Source: Ferruginibacter sp. (GTDB lineage Bacteria > Bacteroidota > Bacteroidia > Chitinophagales > Chitinophagaceae). From it: DNA of 64,000 nucleotides. Of the stretch, positions 34,844-42,500 are shown one piece after another. The notes below the pieces were generated by a model. It saw only the letters and a list, made by a program, of their open reading frames with translations. It was not told the origin of the DNA and made no database searches. Location of the stretch: the NCBI GenBank assembly GCA_014379905.1, contig JACMKX010000165.1, positions 1 through 64,000 of the forward strand, read 5' to 3'. Both the position numbers and the translations under genes were made by a program. Each line of letters starts with the position of its first letter. The stretch's first letter is position 1.

Positions 34844-35232
34844 TACTGCTACTTTTTTTACAGCCCCGGCTAATTCATTTTATACAACACGAATTCATAG
34901 CACGAATGTCACGAAATGAATTCACAACCAAAGTGGATTGAAAACTTTCAAATAATAATGGGGGAAAAAAATAACTGTGGTTACACCCAAGCTTCAAAAA
35001 AGGGACTAAGATTAGTAATATTAGTGTCCTTAATCTTATAATCCTCGAATCTAATAAATCCCGATTTTAAAGAGAGGCCTGCCCTAGACAGGGCTGGCCG
35101 TTGCTAACCTATGAAAAACACCTACTACAAATGTATAGGAAAAAATATGTAATCCAAGTATTCTTGCGTTTTTTTCCCACGTACTTATACTCCCAAAAGA
35201 GTATTTTCCCGTATAAAAGGGCTATATAAAAA
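34844..35232. other. intergenic region with GGCC-TGCCC palindrome and CACGAATT words
   Basis: This gap holds no convincing gene. Visible items: CACGAATT-type words at 34880-34925, GGACTAA ... TTAGTGTCC near 35007-35035, and the nested palindrome GGCC-T-GCCC-TAGACA-GGGC-T-GGCC at 35086-35109. The rest is AT-rich. Confidence 0.5.
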
Positions 35233-35264
35233 AATCCCTTCGCATAAAATTTATGGAAGGGATC
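35226..35264 (-). terminator. rho-independent terminator of the sigma-factor operon
   Basis: ATCCCTTC (35234-35241) pairs with GAAGGGAT (35256-35263), with CATAA/TTATG extending the stem inside the loop. On the minus strand TTTTTTTATAT follows. It lies 25 bp after the Spy-like gene. Confidence 0.75.
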
Positions 35265-35288
35265 TATAAAGAATAAAAAAAATGCGGT

Positions 35289-35714
35289 TTAATACCCGGG
35301 ATTTTCCCCGTTTTTCTTCATAGGCCTGTTGTTCATTCCCTGCCTTTGCTGGCGGAGTTGCTTAAGTCTTTCGATCATCTTTTTTCTGAATTCCCCATCT
35401 TTGATAAAAAAATCGTTGGTGCGTTGCGGGCCAATGATCTTCGAAAAACGCTCCTGGTATCTTTTTTTGATGTTCAATGCTGCCTGCTGGCGATCCAGTT
35501 CAGAAGCATCTGTTTTTACTGCTTTTATTTCGCTATCGTACTGGGCATGTATCGGCCAGAATTTTTTAGCTTCATCTTCCGTCAGCTTTAACTGCTGGGT
35601 TATATAAGCTATATATAAAGCCTGTATCTTCTGTTCTTTATTAGGATTAGCAGCTGGTTGGGCAAATGCGCCAAAGCCGCATAATAAAAATAAGAGAGTA
35701 AACAATCGTTTCAT
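35289..35714 (-). CDS. Spy/CpxP-like periplasmic protein
   Basis: A 141-residue exported protein with signal peptide MKRLFTLLFLLCGFGAFAQ. The mature part is helical and charged: ITQQLKLTEDEAKKFWPIHA, then QAALNIKKRYQERFSKIIGP and a Gln/Arg/Met-rich end. The pattern resembles small Spy/CpxP-type chaperones; databases often label such Bacteroidota proteins as ECF-sigma sensors. It is the third gene of the sigma factor operon, 9 bp after the membrane-protein gene, so it may report or relieve envelope stress for that regulator. The sensor role is inference. Confidence 0.72.
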   Translation of the reverse strand: MKRLFTLLFLLCGFGAFAQPAANPNKEQKIQALYIAYITQQLKLTEDEAKKFWPIHAQYDSEIKAVKTDASELDRQQAALNIKKRYQERFSKIIGPQRTNDFFIKDGEFRKKMIERLKQLRQQRQGMNNRPMKKNGENPGY

Positions 35715-35723
35715 GGTTCTAAA

Positions 35724-36596
35724 TTAATTATTAAGGTCAAGATTCTTTAATACATCATCCAAAGTATTTTCATTGATCAGGTAATCTTCTGCTTCCGGCA
35801 ATATTTTATCATCTTCAGTTAAAGAAGCCACCAGCGCGGCATTTACATCCTGTCCTTTGCTTTGCAGGAAGTTTACAATATCTGCATCATTTAAACCGGC
35901 CATTTCTTTGTCAAAACTGTTTGTTTTAATAATAGCTTTAGCGCTATCCATTACAGCATTAGTTGATGCTGTAACTACCCCACCACTTTCGTTTTTATTA
36001 ATGATGAAAATAGTACTTATTGCGATAAGGCCTGTAACCGCGGCCGCCGCAGCATATTTAATGAATTTCCTGGTGCTGTTCATTTGAACAACTTTAGCAG
36101 TATTCCGCAATGTTGCGCTGATTTGGCCGGAAAGATCCTCAAAATATCCGGCAGGTACAGTAAATACATTTTTATTACCAATACCGGCTACCAGTTCAGA
36201 AATATTATTGGTTTCTGTAATTACATCGCTGCTTCCTTTTTCTTTAATCCGGTTCATAATGGTGGAGGAAAGCTCTTCAAAATAACCCGCTGGTACTGTG
36301 TAAACATTCTTATTTCCAATGCCATCTATCAATGCTGATGACTCATCCGTTTGCGCTGTATTTTCGGCCTTAATACGGGCCATAATATTGGAAGAAAGAC
36401 TGTCAAAGTATCCTTCCGGAACAGCTGCATTTTTTATTGTATCATTTTCAGAATTAGAGATATCAAGTAATAGTAAGGTAGCTAAACTGTCAAAGTATCC
36501 TTCCGGCACTTTAAATACATTTACCCTTGGAATAGCTGCTACGGCAGGACTTAATTCCCGGAGTTCATTTATCACGTTATTATCTGGCTGATTCAC
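35724..36596 (-). CDS. membrane protein with four VPxGYF repeats, putative anti-sigma factor
   Basis: A 290-residue protein with one central membrane segment (about 181-199, YAAAAAVTGLIAISTIFII). Before it lie four repeats: VPEGYFDSL (30-38), VPEGYFDSL (59-67), VPAGYFEEL (101-109) and VPAGYFEDL (147-155), each followed by a short amphipathic stretch such as IMARIKAE or IMNRIKEK. The C-terminal 90 residues are acidic. The start is GTG at 36596. The gene lies 30 bp after the sigma factor, the usual place of an anti-sigma factor, but I see no zinc-finger anti-sigma motif. The repeats would be cytoplasmic and could bind the sigma factor; this is inference. Confidence 0.68.
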   Translation of the reverse strand: MNQPDNNVINELRELSPAVAAIPRVNVFKVPEGYFDSLATLLLLDISNSENDTIKNAAVPEGYFDSLSSNIMARIKAENTAQTDESSALIDGIGNKNVYTVPAGYFEELSSTIMNRIKEKGSSDVITETNNISELVAGIGNKNVFTVPAGYFEDLSGQISATLRNTAKVVQMNSTRKFIKYAAAAAVTGLIAISTIFIINKNESGGVVTASTNAVMDSAKAIIKTNSFDKEMAGLNDADIVNFLQSKGQDVNAALVASLTEDDKILPEAEDYLINENTLDDVLKNLDLNN

Positions 36597-36626
36597 GGCT
36601 TTTAGACGCTGATTTTATTAAAAAGT

Positions 36627-37178
36627 TTAATGATTGAGAATATAATCCTCTATTTTTTTTACGGCGTGGTGATAACTGGCTTTTAGTGCTCCCTCGCTGG
36701 TTTCCAACACTTTACTCATTTTTTCGTAAGGCATTTCTTCAAAATACCGAAGGTTAAATACGGCCTTCTGTTTTTCCGGCAACTGTTGAATGGCTTTCTG
36801 AAGTTTCCATTCCAGTTTCTTTTCATCAAAATCCTTATCTGCCACCAGTTTATTACTGATGTAGCTGGAATCATCACTAATAGAAACCGAACTTCTTTTT
36901 TTCTGCTGCTCCAAAAAAGTAAGGCTTTCATTGGTTGCTATCCGGTACAACCAGGTATACAACTGGCTGTCTTCCCTGAAATTGTCCAGATTTTTCCAGA
37001 CCTTAATAAACATATTCTGCAATACATCATTTGCATCTTCATGATCTAGCACCATACGACGAATATGCCAATAGAGTTTTTCCTGGTATTTTTTTATAAT
37101 CCTGGTATAGGCAGCTTCTTTAGTTGCTTCATTTTTAAACTGGTGCAGCAGTTCAATGTCATCCATATGTTCGGCCAT
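36627..37178 (-). CDS. RNA polymerase ECF sigma factor (sigma-70 family)
   Basis: A 183-residue ECF sigma factor. Region 2 reads HEDANDVLQNMFIKVWKNLD followed by LYTWLYRIATNESL; region 4 reads LPEKQKAVFNLRYFEEMPYE and SKVLETSEGALKASYHHAVK. It directs RNA polymerase to a small regulon, probably for envelope functions. It is the first gene of a three-gene operon with the VPxGYF protein and the Spy-like protein. TATTTTTG 19 nt upstream of the ATG is a housekeeping-type promoter; any autoregulatory promoter is not visible. Confidence 0.93.
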   Translation of the reverse strand: MAEHMDDIELLHQFKNEATKEAAYTRIIKKYQEKLYWHIRRMVLDHEDANDVLQNMFIKVWKNLDNFREDSQLYTWLYRIATNESLTFLEQQKKRSSVSISDDSSYISNKLVADKDFDEKKLEWKLQKAIQQLPEKQKAVFNLRYFEEMPYEKMSKVLETSEGALKASYHHAVKKIEDYILNH

Positions 37179-37197
37179 AGAATAAATATGTATTTAG

Positions 37198-37205
37198 CAA
37201 AAATA
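37198..37205 (-). promoter_or_regulatory. -7 promoter element TATTTTTG for the sigma-factor operon
   Basis: The minus strand reads TATTTTTG, matching TAnnTTTG, 19 nt upstream of the sigma factor ATG. Confidence 0.45.
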
Positions 37206-37380
37206 GCTAAAGCATTTTTCATAGACCCTATTCTGATACATTAGTTTAACGGGTACTAATTAAAGCAACTAGTTAATACAATTACAAAATACTACCGGTA
37301 GAGTAAAAAGATATCCTGGGGTTATGAATATCTTTATAAATAGCCATCTTTCTTTTATAACCTGATAAAACTGCAGCCAA

Positions 37381-38135
37381 ATGGAATGGAAAAGACGTTT
37401 TAGTTTTAAAATTTTACCAGCTTTTTTAATTGGGCTGCTCTCCATTGCGCATGTTTGCGCACAGCCTCCTGCAACAAAGGGTTAGGTGGTTATAAAAAAG
37501 ATGATCCCAAATTAAAAGGAAATACTTATGCATTGATAGCAGGTATATCAAAATACCAGGCCAACGAGAGTTATAAAAATCTTCAGTATGCCGATGCAGA
37601 TGCAAAGGAATTTTACCGGTACCTCGTTTCTGAAAAAGGAGGAAAACTAACCGGCCGCAATGTTGATACTTTATTTAATGAAAATGCCTGCTTCATGGAA
37701 TTCTGGCGAAAGTTCAACAGGATAAAAGAGAAACTGCAAAAAAACGATGTATTCTATATTTATTTCTCAGGCCATGGCGATGCTTACCGTGCCGACGAAG
37801 CTTATTTATTGGCATATGATGCACCGGCGGGCAATGACCGCAATAATTATTCAATCGGTGTGGGGTTGATAGATACTGCTGCCCAGTATAACAAAGAGCC
37901 CCCTCTTGCGGAAACTTATTATAGGAAGTCATTGGAGAAAGACCCGAAAAATGCCGCTGCGTATTACCAGCTGGCAACTTTGTATGCTGCAACAAACCCT
38001 GGTGACGCAGTTAAAAACTTATTACTGGCTATAGAATACGGCGGGTATACAAAAGCTGATATTGAAGCAGATATTTTATTTGCTGCACTGAAGGAAGAGA
38101 AGGATTTTAAAGAGATATTGCAAAAATTAAAGTAA
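37381..38135 (+). pseudogene. caspase-like gene, frameshifted and internally deleted
   Basis: From the ATG at 37381 a signal peptide is read (MEWKRRFSFKILPAFLIGLL ... VCAQPPATKG), then a TAG stop. The caspase-fold part continues in another frame (ORF 37455-38135): KGNTYALIAGISKYQ, DVFYIYFSGHGDAY with the catalytic-His motif. After NNYSIG the sequence jumps to a TPR-like segment (PLAETYYRKSLEKDPKNAAA). The beta-strand with the catalytic Cys, normally just after this region, is missing. So there is a frame change or nonsense mutation near the N-terminus and a deletion across the active site. The remaining 226-codon ORF could still be translated but would be inactive as a protease. Confidence 0.72.
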
Positions 38136-38317
38136 CGGTAGGTTTATAATTACGAAAGGCACCAACTCAAAGAGTGGTGCATTTCAATTTATTGTTTCAT
38201 CAAATTACAACAAATCAGGCGGGTATGTTTTTAATATGTTGCGAACTTTAGAATTTAATTTTACACCGGCATGAACAAATGATGATCCCAATGTTAAATG
38301 TGGAGCAAATAAAATAC

Positions 38318-38614
38318 CTAACGTGTTACAATTAAATTTTCCCATTCCGGGTGGCGTTTAATGTAAGCCACAACAAATGGGCAAAGGGGGATGAGTTGCA
38401 TATTCCTGTCTTTGATCTCATTCAATACTTTTTCTACCATTGCGGTGCCGGCGCCCCGGCCCTCCAGTGCAGGATCCACTTCTGTATGTAACAATGAAAT
38501 GATGTCGCCATCAATTTCATATTCGACGAGGGAATCCCGGTGTTCAAATTTCATTTCAAAACGGTTTGCAGCTTTGTTGTCGTGCAATGCAATATTCTCA
38601 AATTCTGGTTTCAT
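38318..38614 (-). CDS. small GNAT family N-acetyltransferase (YjdJ-like)
   Basis: A 98-residue protein of the short GNAT type. It has EVDPALEGRGAGTAMVEKVL, the acetyl-CoA pyrophosphate-binding loop (RGAGTA), and LIPLCPFVVAYIKRHPEWEN, which is typical of this small subfamily. The substrate is unknown. It is the most downstream member of the pirin cluster but is separated from pirin 1 by 73 bp, so co-transcription is only possible. Confidence 0.88.
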   Translation of the reverse strand: MKPEFENIALHDNKAANRFEMKFEHRDSLVEYEIDGDIISLLHTEVDPALEGRGAGTAMVEKVLNEIKDRNMQLIPLCPFVVAYIKRHPEWENLIVTR

Positions 38615-38687
38615 ATTGTTTTATTTTTGATGCACAAATAACGCTGTTAAAACTACCCAGTGTTAGCTATGTTACCAGCGCATCCAT

Positions 38688-39542
38688 TTAATAATTTAAT
38701 GTACCAAATAATCCACTCTTATAATCTTCCATTGCCTGGTTTACTTCTTCCATTGTATTCATTACAAAGTTATCTTTGGCGGCTACGGGTTCATCAATAG
38801 GCTGTGCGGATAAAAATAATATTTGTGTATCGGCTTCCGCACAAACCATTATTTCATCGTTCTCTTTTTCAAATACAATTAAATGATGTTCTTCAACTGT
38901 TTCCTGGTTTACGCACAATTTTCCCTGGGAAATATATATTAATGTCCAGTAACCAGGCATTGCAGGGAATAATAAACGGGTTCCACCACTAATGCTGCCG
39001 GAAACAATGGTTACGGGTGTAAAAGATCTTAATGGGCCGGTTTTTCCGTCATATGTACCTGCAGATAATTTTAAATCAGCGCCATCCTGTTCCAGCACTT
39101 TTGGCTGGTCTTCTTTTTTTGCTGCCTGGTAAAAAGGTTCGTCGAGTTTATTCGCTTTGGGCACATTTATCCAGAGCTGGATAAATTCCTGCACCCCACC
39201 ATTCTTTAAAATCTTATCGCTTGGCCCTTCGCTGTGCAATAAACCTTTACCTGCAAACATCCATTGTACATCTCCCTCTACTACTGTTTCATCGTGCCCT
39301 GCATTGTCTTTGTGATAGCCTTCTCCCTGCAATACGATGGTAACCGGAGAAAAGCCACGATGCGGGTGTGGATGAATACGCCGCTCAGAACCTGCGGCGA
39401 TAGTTTCCGGTAGCTTATGATGTAATACAATAAATGGATTGGCAAAACGAAAATCCATATGTGGCAAAGGTTGAAGCACCGTTTCTTCTTTGGTGATCTG
39501 CTTTGCTTTTCCCTGGAGGATATATTCTATTTTCTTTTGCAT
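38688..39542 (-). CDS. pirin family protein 1
   Basis: A 284-residue bicupin of the pirin family. Metal-binding pattern in the first cupin: HPHPHRGFSPVTIVLQGEGY, then QWMFAGKGLLHSEGP, giving the His-His-His-Glu set. Pirins bind Fe2+ and some have quercetinase activity or act as redox-linked regulators; which applies here is open. It shares layout but limited identity with the second pirin at 40294, so this is an old duplication rather than a recent one. Confidence 0.92.
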   Translation of the reverse strand: MQKKIEYILQGKAKQITKEETVLQPLPHMDFRFANPFIVLHHKLPETIAAGSERRIHPHPHRGFSPVTIVLQGEGYHKDNAGHDETVVEGDVQWMFAGKGLLHSEGPSDKILKNGGVQEFIQLWINVPKANKLDEPFYQAAKKEDQPKVLEQDGADLKLSAGTYDGKTGPLRSFTPVTIVSGSISGGTRLLFPAMPGYWTLIYISQGKLCVNQETVEEHHLIVFEKENDEIMVCAEADTQILFLSAQPIDEPVAAKDNFVMNTMEEVNQAMEDYKSGLFGTLNY

Positions 39543-39632
39543 GATAATTCAAATTGAAGTTAAGGGTTAAGGGTTGAGTGTTAGGAGTTTGTTGCAAACC
39601 CGCCACCTTTACCACGTAACCCGCAACATTAT

Positions 39633-40163
39633 TTATGCCTGTTTTACCAACTGTATTTCTCCTTCGTATTTTATTTCTTCTCCCAGCATTACTCCGCCGG
39701 TTTCCAATGCGGCATTAAAGTTAATGCCCCAATCCTTACGGTTCAGCTTTCCCGCAAAAGAAAAACCTGCTTTTATATTACCATAGGGATCTGTGGTAAT
39801 GCCGGCAAATTCTACTTTTAGAGTAATACTTTTCGTTACGTCTTTCATGGTAAGATCTCCGGTAACTTCCAGCTCATCGCCCGCTGCTTTTACCGCTGTG
39901 GAGTTGAAGGTAATGTTGGGGTATTTTTCTATTTCAAAAAAATCGCTGTTGCGCAAGTGACCATCTCTTTGTTCATTATTGGTAAAGACAGAGGATACAT
40001 CAATTGTTGCACTGATGCCTGCCTCGCCAAAATTGTCATTGCCTGTTTCGGCTGTTACATCAAAACTATTGAACCTGCCTGATACATTGCTGATCATAAG
40101 GTGCTTGATCTTAAATCCTAATTCACTGTGTGTGGCATCAAGTGCCCATTTTGTTGTTGACAT
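39633..40163 (-). CDS. YceI family protein
   Basis: A 176-residue lipocalin-like protein: WALDATHSELGFKIKHLMIS, NVSGRFNSFDVTAETGND, RDGHLRNSDFFEIEKYPNIT and FAGKLNRKDWGINFNAALET. YceI proteins bind isoprenoid-type lipids. No signal peptide is present here, so it is probably cytoplasmic, unlike the E. coli protein. It lies between two pirin genes, a pairing that suggests a shared role in stress or quinone/isoprenoid chemistry (inference). Confidence 0.93.
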   Translation of the reverse strand: MSTTKWALDATHSELGFKIKHLMISNVSGRFNSFDVTAETGNDNFGEAGISATIDVSSVFTNNEQRDGHLRNSDFFEIEKYPNITFNSTAVKAAGDELEVTGDLTMKDVTKSITLKVEFAGITTDPYGNIKAGFSFAGKLNRKDWGINFNAALETGGVMLGEEIKYEGEIQLVKQA

Positions 40164-40293
40164 GATTGATTATTTATTATTAATGATTAATTATTTTTAG
40201 ATGCTGATCCTCGATCCTAGTGAACAGTCTTAACATTTAGAGAATTTTCAAAGTTTCGGACTTCTGCCAGGATCTTGTATCCAGCATCCCTTC

Positions 40294-41163
40294 TTAAACC
40301 AACTCCCCGTATTTTCCATTCTGAAATTCTTCTATTGCTTCATATATTTCTGCCTGGGTATTCATTACAAAGGGGCCGTAGCTGGCAATGGGCTCATTTA
40401 TAGGTTCACCGCTTAACAATAAGATTACCGCATCTTCAGGGGCAGTTATGTTTATTTCTTCGCCATCATTAGCAAACAAAACAAAACTGTGTTCGTTTAC
40501 TTTCTTACCATTCACTTCCGCACTACCATTTATTATCAACAGAGCTGTGTTATGGGTTGCATCTACCTTGGTAGTAAAGCTACCGCCTTTGTTCAGTTTA
40601 ATATCCAACATATTAACGGGAGTATAAGTTTTAGCAGGTCCTTTTATGTCATTCACCTGGCCTGCTATTACGTTTACCACACCGGCATCGTTGGGTAATG
40701 TGATTTTACCCATATCTGCTGCTGTAATGGGTTGATAATGTGCTGCTGTTGATTTATCTTTTTTAGGAAGATTAACCCATAGTTGTACCATTTCAAACAA
40801 GCCGCCCTTTTTTGAGAATTCGGTTTCATGAAATTCTTTGTGCAGGATGCCAGCACCGGCTGTCATCCACTGTACATCACCCGGATTTATAATTCCCCTG
40901 TTACCTGTGCTGTCATTGTGTTCTACACTTCCTTTGTAGGCAATAGTTACTGTTTCAAAACCTTTGTGCGGATGCACATCCACACCTCTTGGTTCATTGG
41001 AAGGGCCAAACTCAAAGGCAGCAGCAAAGTCAAGCATTAAAAAAGGGCTCATTCTGCGCTGCGAAATATTGGCACCCGGTATAAAGTTGTATACTCTGAA
41101 ACCATCACCCACCATACCTGGTTTTGCAGGTTTTTCTATTATTCTTTCTATATTTTTTTGCAT
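40294..41163 (-). CDS. pirin family protein 2
   Basis: A 289-residue pirin with the usual metal site: VDVHPHKGFETVTIAYKG and QWMTAGAGILHKEFHE, which carry the three His and the Glu. The N-terminal motif GDGFRVYNFIPGANISQRRM is typical of the subfamily with quercetinase-like members. The C-terminal cupin is degenerate as usual. It follows the receiver-like gene after 18 bp, so those two are probably one transcript. Confidence 0.94.
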   Translation of the reverse strand: MQKNIERIIEKPAKPGMVGDGFRVYNFIPGANISQRRMSPFLMLDFAAAFEFGPSNEPRGVDVHPHKGFETVTIAYKGSVEHNDSTGNRGIINPGDVQWMTAGAGILHKEFHETEFSKKGGLFEMVQLWVNLPKKDKSTAAHYQPITAADMGKITLPNDAGVVNVIAGQVNDIKGPAKTYTPVNMLDIKLNKGGSFTTKVDATHNTALLIINGSAEVNGKKVNEHSFVLFANDGEEINITAPEDAVILLLSGEPINEPIASYGPFVMNTQAEIYEAIEEFQNGKYGELV

Positions 41164-41181
41164 GGTATATTTTTTTAAATG

Positions 41182-41550
41182 TTATTGTATTTTTATGTTC
41201 AATCCTGCATTTTTTAATGCATCATCCTTAAAACTAAAAGATGGTTTATTTCGTTTTCTTTTTTCAGCAATGGCATTGCTAATCATCGGTGCAACCTGGT
41301 TGGAATCATCATCTGTTATAAAAACAGTCTTATCATCCTGCAGGCTGAATATTTTTTCCAGTTTGGTTCGTTCTTCTGCCATTACGGCGTCACTAAAAAC
41401 TACTGAATCAAAATTTGATTGCTGAAATTTTTCGATGGCTTGTTCATCCGATGTTACTATTACGGTTTGAAAGCTGTTCTGTAATTGTTCAACCAGTGCA
41501 GCATTGCGGTGTTCGTTTTTGCCAAAAATGAGAGTGGTTGTTTTGTTCAT
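41182..41550 (-). CDS. receiver-like protein of unknown function
   Basis: A 122-residue alpha/beta protein: TTLIFGKNEHRNAALVEQL, then FDSVVFSDAVMAEERTKLEK and DKTVFITDDDSNQVAPMISN. The pattern of alternating strands and helices resembles a response-regulator receiver, with Asp in VVFSDAV near the expected phosphorylation site. The acidic pair at the start and the conserved Lys are not clear, so it may be a pseudo-receiver. A basic patch (EKRKRNKPSFSF) follows. It heads the pirin cluster behind a TACTTTTG promoter. Confidence 0.6.
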   Translation of the reverse strand: MNKTTTLIFGKNEHRNAALVEQLQNSFQTVIVTSDEQAIEKFQQSNFDSVVFSDAVMAEERTKLEKIFSLQDDKTVFITDDDSNQVAPMISNAIAEKRKRNKPSFSFKDDALKNAGLNIKIQ

Positions 41551-41573
41551 TGTATGTCCTTTTTTTTATAAAG

Positions 41574-41581
41574 CAAAAGTA
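41574..41581 (-). promoter_or_regulatory. -7 promoter element TACTTTTG for the pirin cluster
   Basis: The minus strand reads TACTTTTG, matching TAnnTTTG, 23 nt upstream of the ATG at 41550. Confidence 0.45.
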
Positions 41582-41612
41582 CAACCCTGAGGGTGCGGTT
41601 GCCAATAATGTA

Positions 41613-41650
41613 GGTTAAGGAAAAAACTTAATGCACATTAAGCATTATTG
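41613..41650. promoter_or_regulatory. candidate Crp/Fnr operator CTTAATG-CA-CATTAAG
   Basis: CTTAATG (41627-41633) and CATTAAG (41636-41642) form a 7-bp inverted repeat with a 2-nt spacer. An outer pair CAATAATG (41613) and CATTATTG (41643-41650) surrounds part of it. The centre is about 60-65 nt upstream of the expected transcription start at the 41574 element, a classic class I activator position. The Crp/Fnr gene lies immediately upstream, so it may be the binding protein. This is inference. Confidence 0.4.
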
Positions 41651-41822
41651 AAGGCAGGCTGCCGGTGAACGGGTTTTGTGAGAAACTGGAAAATACTGCA
41701 AAGTAGCTTTAAAGTCACTGATTCTTTACCACCTTAACTTGTTTAGGATCCGCTGAAGGTTTCAACAAAACAAAAAACGGAAGTGCGAACCACCTGTCTT
41801 TTGAAGAGTGCTGCCCGGCTCC

Positions 41823-42410
41823 TTACTTTTTTGAAGCAGGCTGGTTGAGCATTTTGCTTAAAAACTCAGGCGTAACCCCGATATAGGAAGCAATATACTT
41901 TTGAGGCAGGCTGAGGAAAAGCGAAGGGTAGAGCTCTACAAAGTAACCGTAACGGTCTTTGGCGGGTAAGTTTAAGTTGCTCGACAATCTTTGCTGGTAG
42001 GCGGCCAAAGCATTTTCTGCCAGGATGCGGAAGAAGCGTTCAAATTTGGGAATCTTCTCAAATAATATGTCAATTGAATTCCTGGAAATTTCTACTATTT
42101 CCGTGTCTTCGATGGCATCTATAAAAAGATTGCCTGGTTGTTGTTTATGATAGCTGTAAAGGTCACCGATCCACCAGCCGGCCGGGGCAAACTGGATAAT
42201 GTGTTCAAAACCGTTTTTATCTACTGAATACATACGAAGTAAGCCAGACAGTACAAATTTTGCAGATTGATTGATATCCCCCTCCTGCGTGAGCAATTGT
42301 TTTTTGCGGATTTTTTTAGGTTGAAGGAGGGATAAGAAAAAATTTTCTTCTTCAGTTGTGAGCTGAATGTATTTTGAAATAGACTGAAGCAGCAGTAGAG
42401 GTGATTGCAT
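41823..42410 (-). CDS. Crp/Fnr family transcriptional regulator
   Basis: A regulator with an N-terminal cyclic-nucleotide-binding-like domain (RKKQLLTQEGDINQSAKFVL; IDAIEDTEIVEISRNSIDIL) and a short C-terminal helix-turn-helix (LPQKYIASYIGVTPEFLSKM). No Cys cluster for a Fnr-type iron-sulfur centre is seen. The track's start is a TTG; the ATG at 42410 is preferred (195 residues). It lies upstream of the pirin cluster in the same direction and may control it. Confidence 0.9.
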   Translation of the reverse strand: MQSPLLLLQSISKYIQLTTEEENFFLSLLQPKKIRKKQLLTQEGDINQSAKFVLSGLLRMYSVDKNGFEHIIQFAPAGWWIGDLYSYHKQQPGNLFIDAIEDTEIVEISRNSIDILFEKIPKFERFFRILAENALAAYQQRLSSNLNLPAKDRYGYFVELYPSLFLSLPQKYIASYIGVTPEFLSKMLNQPASKK

Positions 42411-42500
42411 TAGCAATATTTGCGTTCACTGCAAAATACGACAGGTTTTGGCTACGGCAAAATATAGATAGGAAGGCTGATTTTTCTTTTGCTCCCGTCC

